A stretch of 64,000 nucleotides of DNA from Topomyia yanbarensis (taxonomy: Eukaryota; Arthropoda; Insecta; Diptera; Culicidae): assembly GCF_030247195.1 (NCBI RefSeq), contig NC_080671.1, positions 16,690,843 to 16,754,842 of the forward strand. Direction: 5' to 3'. The translations under genes and the position numbers were made by a program. The notes below the pieces were generated by a model that saw nothing but the letters and a program-made list of their open reading frames with translations, did not search any database and was not told the origin of the DNA. Positions 53,066-64,000 of this stretch are shown piece by piece (the stretch's first letter is position 1; each line of letters opens with the position of its first letter).

Positions 53066-56000
53066 TGAAAATACAGTGGTAATTAATTTGAAAAATTGCA
53101 TGATTCGACCAACAATGTCGAACTTTTATAAAAAGAGAAGAGGTCAACTGTGCTTAGTTTCGTCACGTTGAGAACGCGGTTATGCAAATGAAGAACAACA
53201 GTAAATTAAATATATCGGATGAAGTTGATCACAACATTGGTTTCATAAAAGTGTAATTTTATAAATGCCTTTATGAAAACACGAATGGACCATATTCATT
53301 TGATGTATTAAGCCTTCGCGAAAAAAGTGATCTCTCCGATTTCGTAATATTTGATATCTCAAATTAACGGTTTTTAATGGAGCTTCAAGGGAAAAAAAAA
53401 TAAAAAATCTTTGATTCCGCATAAAAAAGTTTCGTTTTAATTAATTTTTCTTGATTTTCACTGCGAGAGGTTTACTACATACTTTAATATTTTAAATTAA
53501 AAAATCATTTGATCCTACATAACATATAAAAAATAAGCTGTAAGCATTAGCTGTTTCGCAGATATATTTTTTATAAAAAGAATCATTGCACCGGAATATA
53601 TGAACCACACATGCAGTGCATGGAAACGACGAAGACTCATTCTCGTGCATCTCCATCGAGTCAAAGCTTATTCCAACATTCGTTTTACCCTGAGGGCTGT
53701 CCATTAAACACAAAGCTCAAATTTCAGACGTAGAATATCCTGTGTTTCTCCTCGTATTATTTTCTAAACTTTAAAATGTTTTTACCGAGCGTAAGCTTTG
53801 GGTAGATTCTCCTCACACATAAATGTGTATGTGGCTTTAAAACAGTTCATAGTTGGATAGCGTTGATTTGGTAACATTTCAATTTATAACTTTTGTGCTT
53901 GCTGGCGCTAATCTACATCCACCAGCCTGTTGTCGAAGTCAAGATTAAAGTTGGGTTATTTACAAATTTGACATTTAGCAATTTCACAAGAACAGTAATT
54001 CTTGAAATCATTTATTATATTGCGGACATCATTATAATTTCATAAAATATTTAATTTGCGAGTTAAGCATTGTTCATTTTTCCTGCTGTGTCCGTCTTTG
54101 CTGCCAATTCCCTCTATACCTTATTGTTGAAGATTCGAACCGATGCTTCTGGTACCTATACAACCAATTCGTGCCGCTTGTGCTTAGAAGCATTTTACTT
54201 GCCTAGTTGTAGCTTTATTAGTTCGCTTTTAAATAAGCGGAAAATTATGATCGCCGTGGATCTGCACGGAAGATGTTGTTCTATGGCGGAGTTCACTTCG
54301 AGGGTGGGATGCGAAGAAAAGAAGCGCCTGATGCTTGGTGCAGGCCTAGGCGCCCTTTGTGGCTTCCAAATGAGGTGCTGTACTCAAAACGGCGATGAGA
54401 AGCCAACTTAATGCGGAGAATCGATCGATTGAAGTCGATATTGTTCGCAGTTCAATGGAAAGTGGTTTAGGGTGAAATGCGGTTTTTATCTTCTTTCTTT
54501 TCGCTTGATAGAGGTGAGAGGGTCTCCTTAGGCATTTAATCATCTTTAAATTGGCTACGCCATTAGGTCCCCGGGGGTGCCTTACCGTGCGGAGGCAATA
54601 GAAGAGGTGTGAACACTTCTTTGCGGTGCCCATTTGCAACGAGGTCCGCAAACCTTTGTGCGGGCGATTTCCGACGGGAAGATGAAACTAATCTATGTTT
54701 TAAGTAGAAATTGAAGATGACTTGAAGGTTCGTGGAATGAGTCTTACCCGTCACTTGGTGAAGGCGAAATCATCTTACCTGAAAGCAGAAAAGAAAGGGA
54801 ATCCATTAGATGATTTGAAATTAAGTGTACCTACGTGTGTAGGCTGTGGGGGAAAAACAGTATCAAGCAAATCAATGAACGTGCATTTAATCGTGGCATT
54901 TGAATGTTCTCGCGGTCGGCAGCTATCCAAATCACAAATTAAGATTCCCGCCCCCGCTAATAGCACTGCCATTAGCAAGTGTGCAGCTCGCACATGTTAG
55001 GACTCGTATCGAGCATCTTCTGACCTTATCCACCCTTAACTGAACTGACTGCGAATACTCAAACCGATGATGGTGTAACGCTGATGATCTTCGCCTTAAC
55101 AACATAACGCCCCGACCATGCTCACCATTGCCATACTTCATATGTATGTGGGTACCCGCGAGGATCCCAGCTCGCTCCGCGAATCGGTGGGATAGCTGGA
55201 TTAGTGCACTTTTCCTCGATTGGTTCAAAATAATACTAATTAAGATTAAACGCTGAATGCAAAGGTCAGGCCTTGTCCGGTTGCGGCCCTGGAGCAATCT
55301 CGAGCATAACACAAAAATAACCATCATCATCTGCAAAGCGCAGGCCATTCGACGCCGTCATCGCCACACAGCCACTGGCGGTCTGCGCAGAATAAAGTCG
55401 ATCCAATGATGTGGTTGCTTCTATCAACGGACTAGCCCCATACCGCACCGAACGGTTCCAGCCGAATCATGAATCATAGAGAGCGCACAGAGCGTGTCTG
55501 ATTGCCGTAGAGTGTTTTGCACTTTGGGGCCGCAGATTTCCTTATCAGGCTCAAGCAATCATTGGTATCCTCCATGTAAATAGCTGGTGCTTTTCAGCAG
55601 CAGCTGCTGATGAGCCCAAGGATTGGACAGGGTGCCGTAGTGATGACTTCAACGCTTCTAACCAACCCCCTCCCGTTCCGAACCTTGGTAAACCAATTCG
55701 GCTGCCGGCTAATGGAAATTGACATCAACCAAAGTTTAAGCCATTCAACAGAGAAGCGCTAACAATCACTCCTGAGACGGCAAGCAATCTCTCGGTCAGA
55801 CAAGGGCAGCGTACAACAATTGGGGAAGATACGAGTGGCCCGATAAGCTCTAACCTCACCCCGATCGTACGGCACGGTACGGCCCGGCCCGGATGATTTG
55901 CGTTCGGGTTGTTGCTGCTGCTGCTGCTGCCAAGATGCGCATAACGAAGACGCAAGAAGAGCAAGGTTATCCGCTGGTTGCGGCTGGGGAGGATGCCTAA

Positions 56001-57944
56001 CGAGCTCCGAAATGATGATCCGATACTGCTGGGTTAATCTTAAATTATAATTTCAAGTACAGCTTAATTTCAGGCTGCGCCTTGTTGAGCCTTTTCCTTT
56101 CGGCTGCTGCTGCTGCTCAGGCTGACGATGATGGTGTGATCTTGACTGTGACTGCGAACTTGGTTCGATATTTTGCATTCCTAGGTCCAGGGTCACGCTG
56201 GAAATGGAAAGGAGGGTGGTACCTTGCTGATGGGTTACGGTTTATGATGGTTACGTATTGGATAACAAGTAATGTTCGGCGTACTTGTGAAGAGACTGGC
56301 TTATTAGAGCTGCGCGCGCATTTTTGCTATGAGACCGTGGTGAGTTGGCGGTTTAGTGCGAGGGATATCTTTAGGTAGTTCATCTGTTCGAAATGAACGA
56401 ATAATACGATTTGGTTTGTCATCATCCGTTTCGAATTTCTTATCTATTACATATTATCTAAAATGTTTCAAGGTCTAAAATGACACAGCTCTATTGTCTG
56501 TCACATAAAATATAGGCTTAATTTCAACCAAGTCTACAAATCGATTTGAGAACACCAACTGCTTGAATTCCTTGCGAAGGACAGGGCTTGTTCTCAAGCT
56601 TCCTTCAACCATATAGGCAGAGGATTGCCGGAGGTTGCTTGCAAACGAGCAAAGCTTAAAGTGTCAAGGTATTTTCCCTAGTCGCATTCTCGTGATACTG
56701 TGAAATCACCAACCTGTGCATCGACCGGTTGTGCTGGAAAAGAAATAAACAGTAATCTAGCTTCAATAACAAACCAACCGTACTGCGCTGGACAACGCCC
56801 TGTTGCATCGATCATGATTAGAACTAGCTGCTCTGCTTAGCTGATGCACGAGTTCTTTACTACAGTGTAGTGCTATTAGTAGCTGAGGATTGCTAACACC
56901 ATCGTTCAGGCCAGTTTTAGAACGCAGCGTAAATTGTCAGATGAAAACTAGTAATATCATGTCTGGTAAATAACGTAGTTAGTTTCAGAAATGTGCAGTA
57001 GTTCTTGCTCTGTATGCTTATCCTTGAATCCGAGATTTTATGAGATTCATTTAAGTTTATTGTTCTACAGTACTGATTTAGGTATTGAGCATCTACAACC
57101 AATGGTGTGCGCACGGGGGGAGGGAGGTTAGAAAAGGTAATAATCCCCCTAATCTTCTGGAACATTTTTTTTAATTTCAATAATTATAATTACAATGTTG
57201 AAGGCATTTTATTTGAACAAGCCATGTAATCCTGAAACAAATCATTCAAATCAACCGTTGCACAGTGGTCCAGAATGCAAATTTAGCAGGAATTTTAACT
57301 TTTTGCTAATATTAAATGACTTAGCCTTACAATATGTTTGGCAAAGTTGTTGTACTTTACAAGGCCCTTCTTTTTGTTTAAACCGATGCTAGGGTGGTTC
57401 TAAATTTAGTAATATTTACAATAGAACTTTTTAACGGTTTGAGATAGAGCTTTACTGTCTTCTGTCTTTAGCAACACATTTTAGACAAATTTTCTTAAGA
57501 CATGCAAGCTCTAGCTTTTATATTTTCCATTGCACGAGAAATTCAAATGTAAGCTTTAGGGTGTTCCTTAAAAAAACGGTTTCATTTCTATAACTTTTGA
57601 AGTTTTTATTTTACGCTAAAGTACTTTTTGGACAACTTAAAGATTATTTTAGGGTGCATAATTTGCTTTAAAACACCAACTACTTAACTTTTTTCGTTTT
57701 AAAGTTATAAGAACTTTTATATAAAAAATATAACTTTTTCAAATAGAATTATCTTCGATTCGGGCACTCAACATTGAATACTGTTGCTTTCATATGAAAT
57801 AGCATGCTTTGTAGTATAGACCACCAATAAATGGCAAAAACGATATTCTATTATATCTTGCAATATTTACTCAAAAAATTGTTTATTTTTAGTAAAAAGT
57901 ATATATAACTTTCTAACGAGTGAAGCTAGAGGTTCAATATATTA
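53066..57944. other. No recognisable gene; CTG runs and mixed-composition DNA
   Basis: 53,066-54,050 is AT-rich. 54,050-56,900 is more GC-rich and not visibly repetitive, with CTG/CAG runs at about 55,911-55,930 and 56,100-56,118; frames here lack domains. A G run lies near 57,113-57,124. 57,390-57,940 is strongly AT-rich and directly adjoins the broken 3' end of the I-clade element, so it may be a separate insertion. The GC-richer part could be host regulatory or single-copy DNA, but no exon can be shown. Confidence 0.3.
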
Positions 57945-58330
57945 AGACATTGGGTGGTCTACCTCGGGACCGAAGGGAATCCTTTAACTGAGACCTGGCG
58001 TCCAAATACCCGGCGCATACCCAGACAACGTGCTCGATGTCGTGATAGCCCTCGTCACAAGCGCACAGACTACTCTCCGCAAGCCCAATACGCCGCAAAT
58101 GCGCATCTAAGATGTAGTGGTTGGACATAAGTCGGGACATTACACGAATAAAATCCCGACCCACATCCATCCCCCTGAACCACGGCTTCGTTGATACCTT
58201 TGGGATAATGGAATGTAGCCATCGTCCAAGTTCACCATTGCTCCACGAGGTTTGCCAACTGTTGAGTGTCCTCTGACGACAAATACTAAAAAATTCGTTG
58301 AAGCAGATTGGTCTTTCGTATATCGTCGCT
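57945..58330 (-). pseudogene. C-terminal fragment of I-clade ORF2
   Basis: The frame continues the ORF2 C-terminus: IYERPICFNEFFSICRQRTL, WLHSIIPKVSTKPWFRGMDV, FIRVMSRLMSNHYILDAHLR and CACDEGYHDIEHVVWVC. The last has the CxCx8Hx4C zinc pattern found at the end of I-clade ORF2. It ends abruptly after SRGRPPNV, short of the normal terminus. It is in the same frame phase as the main ORF2 but separated from it by the insertion, so no single product is possible. Confidence 0.88.
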
Positions 58331-58818
58331 GTTGTGCTATCTTATGACAAACGCGATTTTGAGGTAAACTGAGTTAGATATGCCACATTACTTGTTTGAA
58401 AAATCTCTACAAAGTGGCGTTTTCAGAATTTAGAAATTCTACTTGGTTACTTAGATATAGCTAGAAACATGATGAGAAATTGTGAGTTTTTTGCTTCATA
58501 TCACTATATCTAGGGATAGGCTCAAGTTATATTGAAGTTTAAGACGGTTTTATGTGTGAAAATGTCTGAGGAACACAATGGCATAAACATTTTCGAAAGA
58601 AAATTATACGAGTTGTGAGAAAAACACAGTTTTAGTTTTGAACTGGAAATAAAAGATATTTGGCAACACTGTAATCAAAAATAACATTTTTTTTCTAGAT
58701 TCCCTGATTTCCTTTAAAATGCATTTCACCGAATGTTCATAGACCATAGCAACTCAAAGATATGAATAAAAGTTAAAAAGTGATGATTTTTTTCTATGGA
58801 AAATAGAGCATATGAGTT
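58331..58818. mobile_element. ~490-bp AT-rich insertion within ORF2 of the I element
   Basis: ORF2 similarity stops after SHCSIP (58,819) and resumes at IYERPICFNEFF (just below 58,330), with about 15 expected codons missing. The material between, starting GTTGTGCTATCTTATGACAA on the + strand, is AT-rich, non-coding and unlike the element. No reliable inverted ends or target duplication are seen. A GATAGAGCAA near 58,822 that looks like an end is actually ORF2 codons. Confidence 0.6.
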
Positions 58819-61800
58819 TGGGATAGAGCAATGAGAGGGGACCCAAACAAAGGTAATCTGATAAGATTTTTCAGATAACGTACACAAGGACTCCCGTATC
58901 TTCCCCAGGAAATATGGGAATTGCTTTTTGGGCTTCATCGCACGAAGAGCCTCGATGGAGCTGAGGCTGTCCGAAATGATGAAGTAGTGATCTGTGGGCA
59001 GAGTGTCGATGATCCCAAGGGTGTACTGAATTGCAGCTAACTCTGCGATGTAAACTGAAGCGGGATCATTGAGCTTGAATGAAGAGGTGATAGTGTTGTT
59101 GAAGATACCGAAGCTAGTGGACCCATCGAGATTTGATCCGTCAGTGTAGAACATTTTGTCACAGTCGACTTCTCGGAATTTGTTATAAAATATATTGGGG
59201 ATCACTTGCGGGCGTATATGGTCCGGGATTCCACGAATCTTTTCCTTCATGGATGTGTCGAAGAATACAGTAGAACCAGAAGTATCTAGGAAACGAACAC
59301 GGTTGGGACTATATGAAGAAGGATTAATGTTTTGTGCCATGTAGTCGAAGTACAAGGCCATAAATCGGGTTTGAGAATTTAGCTCGACGAGCCTCTCGAT
59401 GTTTTCAATCACCAACGGGTTCAGAATGTCGCATCGGAGGAGCAATCGATATGAGAGTTCCCAAAATCGATTTTTTAGCGGAAAAACGCCCGCCAGTACT
59501 TCGAGACTCATCGTATGGGTCGAGTGCATGCAACCCAAGGCAATGCGCAAGCAACGATACTGGATTCTCTCCAGTTTGATGAAGTGAATGTTCGCATCGG
59601 AGCGGAAACAGAAACAACCGTACTCCATCACTGACAATATCGTTGTTTGGTATAACCTGATCAGGTCTCCTGGGTGGGCACCCCACCATGTTCCAGTTAT
59701 TGTTCGGAGTAAATTGATCCTTTGTTGGCATTTCTGTTTCAGATACCTAATGTGACATCCCCAGGTACCTTTAGAGTCGAACCAGACCCCGAGATATTTA
59801 AATGTGAAAACCTGATTGATCGTTGCACCCATTAATAGAAGCTGGAGTTGCGCTGGCTCACGCTTCCTAGAAAAAACAACCAACTCAGTTTTCTCTGTGG
59901 AGAACTCAATACCCACCTGAAGAGCCCAAGCAGACAAATTGTCCAAGGTATTTTGTAATGGTCCTTGCAAGTCGGCAGCTTTGGGCCCTGTAACAGAGAC
60001 CACCCCGTCATCTGCAAGTTGCCTTAGCGTGCATGAATTGACAAGACAATCATCAATGTCATTCACGTAAAAGTTGTAGAGTAGGGGACTTAGACATGAG
60101 CCCATGTAGCTAAATCGCGATGTTGTAAAATCGCCATGCGAAAAGTGCATGTGCTTTTCAGACAACAGGTTTAGCAAAAAGTTATTTAAAATAGGTGGAA
60201 GACCATGCTGGTGCAGCTTCTCTGACAGAATATTGATAGAAACTGAATCAAAAGCCCCCTTAATATTCAAGAAGACTGATGCCATCTGCTCTTTGTTAGC
60301 ATAGGCGATTTGGATTTCTGTAGAAAGCAACGCAAGGCAATCGTTCGTCCCTTTGCCTTTGCGGAAGCCAAATTGTGTATCTGACAGTAAGCCATTTGCT
60401 TCAACCCAATTGTCGAGGCGAAACAAGATCATTTTCTCGAATAACTTCCTAATACAGGACAGCATTGCAATCGGCCGATACGAGTTGTTGTCGGAGGCTG
60501 GTTTTCCTGGTTTTTGGATGGCGATGACCTTCACTTGCCTCCAATCGTGTGGGACAATGTTACCCTCAAGAAACTTGTTAAATAAATTCAACAAGCGCCT
60601 TTTTGCAGTATCAGGCAGATTCTTCAGCAAGTTGAATTTGATTCTGTCTAACCCTGGGGCGTTATTGTTGCATGACAAGAGAGCAAGTGAGAACTCCACC
60701 ATCGAAAAAGGTGTTTCGTTCGCGGTATCGGGAGGAGACGCGGCGCGGCACGCTTCGAATATCCAGCGTTTTGAATATTCTACGTTCTCGTTGGTACTGT
60801 TTCGGTTACGCATACGTCGAGCCGTACCCCAAAGAGTGCTCATCGCTGTTTCTCTCGTTAACCCGTCGACGAACTGGCGCCCATAACTGCGTTTTTTGGC
60901 TTTCATTATACTCTTCATTCGCCTTTCTAACGACGCGTACTGTTGATAGCTAGCGGGTAACCCGCCTTCCCGGAAGGCTTTATATGCAGTGGACTTTTCC
61001 GCGTACAGCTCTGTGCACTCTTTATCCCACCACAGGGTGGGAGACCGTCCATGGGTATTCGCGCTGGGTACTGGTTTAGTCTGAGCTTGATTCGCACTGT
61101 CGAGAATCAAGCCAGCCAAAAACCTGTACTCTTCCTCCGGAGGAAGTTCTTGAGTGGATTCGATTTTAACGGATATCGCGGTCGCGTAACTCTTCCAATC
61201 AATGTTCCGTGTGAGGTCATACGATACATTGATTTCCGATGGCCTTGAACCGTTAGCAATTGAAATCACGATAGGCAAATGATCGCTACCGTGGGGATCA
61301 GGGATCACCTTCCACCTGCAATCTAACTGTAGCGAGGTCGAGCAACGCGATAAATCCAACGCGCTTGCCCGTGCTGGTGGTGTAGGAATCCGCGTCATTT
61401 CTCCCGTGGTTAAGATGGTCATGTTGAAATTGTCGCAAAGATCTTGGATTAATGTTGATCTATTATCATCGTGAAGACAGCCCCATACCGTGCCGTGCGA
61501 GTTAAAGTCTCCCAGAACTAGCCGCGGTGCCGGTAAGGATTCCGTGATATTACAAAGCGTTCGGTGCCCTGCCGAGGCTCTAGGAGGAATGTAGATGGAA
61601 GCAATGCAAAGGTCTTTACCTTTGATTAAAACTTGACAAGCGACAATTTCAATGCCTGGTGTCGAAGGGAGGTTAATTCGGTTGAAAGAATAGCACTTTT
61701 TGATCCCCAAAAGTACTCCTCCATAGGGGTTTTCTCGATCCAGACGAATTATATCAAAGTCGTGGAAGTTGAGATTTATATCGGAAGTTAACCAAGTTTC

Positions 61801-61932
61801 ACATAATGCGAAAGCATCACATTTTAAACTATTTAGTAAAAATTTAAAGGAATCGATTTTCGGTAGGATACTTCTGCTGTTCCACTGTAGAACAGTGATC
61901 GAATCGGTGACCTCGTTCGATGACTTAGCCAT
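58819..61932 (-). CDS. I-clade ORF2: endonuclease, reverse transcriptase, RNase H
   Basis: The likely start is the ATG at 61,932 (MAKSSNEVTDSI), overlapping the ORF1 stop by 8 nt; an upstream in-frame ATG at 61,953 also exists. Domains: AP endonuclease ~residues 10-235 (VLQWNSRSI, CETWL, LGDFNSHGTVWG, GSDHLPIVI); RT ~430-720 (NSYRPIAMLSCIRKLFEKMI, motif A region VFLNIKGAFDSV, LSPLLYNFYVND, motif C QLADDGVVSV, KYLGVWFDSKGTW); RNase H ~920-1040 (FYTDGSNLDGS, ASVYIAELAAI, ISDSLSSIEAL, WVPSHCSIP). Motif A has Asn (AAT, 60,265-60,267) where the metal-binding Asp is expected, so polymerase activity is probably lost. Real homology ends at SHCSIP (58,819); the rest of the frame to 58,726 is insertion sequence, and the last RNase H Asp region is missing. 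Confidence 0.92.
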
Positions 61933-62991
61933 CGAAGGATACGATCGCTGCAAGGAGGGGCCATTTAGTAGTCAACTGCTTCAAAAATGTTTGCACTATA
62001 GAGAAAAAACGTATCAAAAGGCTTTTAAGAGGATCAGTAACATTGAAAGCTGTGAAAATTAAGTCCACTATGTCAGAAAATTTCATTAGTCCGCTACTGG
62101 ACTGAGTATATGTTTGAAAAAAGGGGACACTTGGGGTTTTTGGTGTCCCTGGAAGTGGTGGTGGATACTCCTTGTTAGAATTAATATTTCCAAGTCCTGG
62201 AGCAACTTGCTTCGGCTTTAGTGCATCACTTCCATTGGATTTATTGATTATAGTTGGCGCACTCTGAGTGGACGACACCTTGGCACCCTTACGAGGCAAT
62301 TTAGGGGAGGCTAGATTTCTCCTCTTCCTGGATTCCCCTGGGTTAACCAATGATGTTTCCTCTTGTGGGTCGTCGGATTCTTGCTCAATGCCAGTTAAAA
62401 GAGCAAAGGAATTTTCGGAAGGGACAGATGGCGAAGCATTCTTTAGCATTTCTGCATAAGAGTGCCTCGAGCGATCCTTAAGGGAGCGCCTAATTTTATC
62501 CCCGCGCTGTTTGTACGCCGGGCATGACTTAAGAGCATCCGGAGGGCCCCCGCAGTAAATACACTTCTCAGATTCTCCACCGCAAGCGTCATCCTCATGC
62601 TCTCCCTCGCATTTGCCGCACCGTTTTTTATTCCATCGATCTCCACTGCCCTACAAGGCACATACACCCTGAATTGCTTCGTAAAACGCTCGCTGCGAGC
62701 AATCTGGTTTGCCTGATCGAGGTCATTTACTATAACGCGTATCTTATTAGCTTGAACACGTGTTATCTGAGCTACGGACGGGTAGTTAGCAGTCAGCTCC
62801 CGTGATATTTCTAGAATATTGGGCGATTTCGTGTTGGGTCGGAAATACACCACCCAGGGTCCATTTGAACTGGCTGGGTATGTTTTAATACGGGGAGGAC
62901 TGGGGGAATCAGGGGAGGAAGTAATTTCGGGTTTATCCGGTAAATCCATGGGAATTTCATTCCCATCCAATGTTACTTCGCCCTCGGCCAT
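61925..62991 (-). pseudogene. I-clade ORF1 (gag-like) with internal deletion and frameshift
   Basis: It starts MAEGEVTLDGNEIPMDLPDK (62,991). The first ~120 residues form the RRM-like RNA-binding region (GPWVVYFRPNTKSPNILEIS, FTKQFRVYVPCRAVEIDGI). Then the reading must change frame near 62,630. There the zinc knuckle KCEGEHEDDACGG and KCIYCGGPPDALKSCPAY continue, then RRSLKDRSRHSYAEMLKNAS and a Pro-rich tail ending AAIVSFDG (61,925). The segment that normally lies between VEIDG and the second knuckle, including the first CCHC knuckle, is absent. This out-of-frame deletion inactivates the protein. The two open halves are 62,991-62,443 and 62,449-61,925. Confidence 0.88.
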
Positions 62992-63100
62992 ACAGGCACG
63001 AGGATAACACGTGGTGTAAACGAGAGATGAAACTTATATTCAGGGGGAAGGGAAGAAGTAGAGACCGATAGGGGAAAGGGAAATGAAAGAAAAAAAATAC

Positions 63101-64000
63101 TTAGTTTATATAGAACTACGAACGATTCGTATTTTATGAAAATTTTCTATATTTTATGAAAATTCTCTGTACGTAAAAATTCGCATGTTTTTTGAAAATT
63201 TTCTGTACGAAACTAATGCCTAGCGATTTACGAATATATTTTATCAGTGTATAAGTGTAGTATGAGTTTAGAAAAAGATGGGTGGGTAATGTCAGAGACA
63301 TAACCGGAGTGAAGTAGAATACACTTTAGGCTGTTAATGCGAATGCTACAATTTTGACTATATTCTGATAGGTTATATTAAAACCAGCCATTTCGTTATT
63401 TCTAATAAACATAATTTCAGTTAATTCCGAATTTTTTGGCGATAACCGTTCATAAATAACAAAGTTATTAGCGTTCAACATAGCAATGCAACAACGTGAC
63501 GTCGTTTGATTTTAGATTTTAGAACGACACCTTGCCCCAGATAGTGCAGTAAGAGATTTTCAATGTCAAAAGCTACAATTAAAAATAGGAATTGAAGGAG
63601 TTCATCATAGAAAACATCTCATAGCTCGATTACTGTGAGTGACAGAGACAACATGTCTTATGCAAAATTTATATTTACGTTTATCTGTTCAATAATGAAA
63701 AAAATAATTAGAATCGGTCAACAAACCATTGAGATATGGCCATTTGAAGTAAAAATTCCAACTTTTATTCATTTTTTTAGTTCTCACATTATATTTAAAG
63801 TTTGGTAGACAACCCTATTTTCATATTTTTTCAGTGTACCATATAAATAACACCTTTTGTACATTATATTTATGTAATTAAATGGTCAGGTTTTCCTTTA
63901 AAAACCGCGGCACGTATAAACGATCTAAATAGTCAATGGACAAACATGGATTCACGCTTGAAGTCTGGTAGAAAACCCGTCCATGACCGCATACCACATC
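63101..64000. other. AT-rich flank without a gene; short direct repeats
   Basis: Three imperfect copies of TTTTATGAAAATTTTCTRTA lie at about 63,131-63,212, directly upstream of the I element 5' end. No coding frame and no element with clear ends could be found in the rest. Confidence 0.4.

Larger units (their letters stand above)
57945..63100 (-). mobile_element. I-clade non-LTR retrotransposon, interrupted and 3'-truncated
   Basis: On the minus strand: a short pyrimidine-rich 5' untranslated region (~63,100-62,992), ORF1 (62,991-61,925) and ORF2 (61,932 onward) with AP endonuclease, RT and RNase H. A C-terminal CCHC region at 58,330-57,945 follows a ~490-bp foreign insertion. The RNase H domain after RT is the hallmark of the I clade (MosquI-like). 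Damage: an internal deletion with frameshift in ORF1, a catalytic Asp to Asn change in RT, the insertion, and loss of the last codons and 3' untranslated region beyond ~57,945. The ORF1 stop and ORF2 start overlap as ATGGCTAA. Confidence 0.9.

Noticed and set aside
57391..57960. GGGTGGTTCTA / GGGTGGTCTA direct repeats bounding an element next to the I-clade copy
   Set aside because: The second copy is the reverse complement of ORF2 codons (GRPPN), so the match is coincidental.
58822..58831. GATAGAGCAA as the right inverted terminal repeat partner of TTGTGCTATC at 58,332
   Set aside because: Translation shows 58,819-58,840 encodes the SHCSIP codons of ORF2, so it belongs to the host element and not to the insertion.
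1..64000. A bacterial or phage-like defence or biosynthetic cluster
   Set aside because: All recognisable proteins are eukaryotic retroelement products. There are no operons, no ribosome-binding pattern and no host gene cluster.

Overview
The window looks like intergenic or intronic DNA from a large, transposon-rich insect genome, most likely a mosquito (Culicidae, Aedes-like). The basis is the AT-rich background, the absence of any bacterial gene layout, and the mixture of retroelements: RTE, I and Jockey clade non-LTR elements and BEL/Pao LTR elements, alongside many miniature inverted-repeat elements (MITEs). The genus is an inference. No intact host protein-coding gene could be recognised. 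Every long reading frame with an identifiable product belongs to a transposable element, and each of those elements is damaged.

Layout. 1-13.5 kb: AT-rich DNA with a TA-flanked MITE, a 1.6 kb hAT-like foldback element with an 8-bp target duplication, dispersed non-coding repeats and a second small foldback. 13.5-21.0 kb: a deep stack of nested non-autonomous elements. It holds a tRNA-derived SINE inside a MITE, two copies of one foldback family, TTAA-type MITEs, and a 3.4 kb palindromic block built on the word GGGGTAAGTTGGCGG. 23.2-25.2 kb: a 5'-truncated RTE element (+ strand). 26.4 kb: a 250-bp MITE. 30.0-32.7 kb: a decayed BEL/Pao pol (+), immediately followed by an antisense LINE reverse transcriptase relic at 32.8-33.3 kb. 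35.5-38.0 kb: a tandem repeat with a period near 360 bp, split by a dispersed repeat. 38.2-39.0 kb: a BEL integrase scrap, a TC microsatellite and a 138-bp tandem duplication. 42.0-46.5 kb: a BEL/Pao element (-) with 5' LTR, gag, protease, RT and RNase H, lacking integrase and 3' LTR. 48.5-53.1 kb: a Jockey-clade (Juan-like) element (+) carrying a 128-bp TTAA MITE in its ORF2. 57.9-63.1 kb: an I-clade element (-) with a large ORF2. The remaining stretches (21-23, 27-30, 33-35, 39-42, 46.5-48.5, 53-57 and 63-64 kb) show no supported gene.

How the parts relate. The retroelements encode the usual machinery: nucleic-acid-binding ORF1/gag with CCHC knuckles, AP endonuclease or integrase, reverse transcriptase, and RNase H. 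None can complete a cycle by itself, because of frameshifts, stops, truncations and, in the I element, loss of a catalytic aspartate. The small elements would have depended on transposases encoded elsewhere. The clearest points of interest are the structures with readable target duplications, and the nesting order that dates one insertion relative to another.
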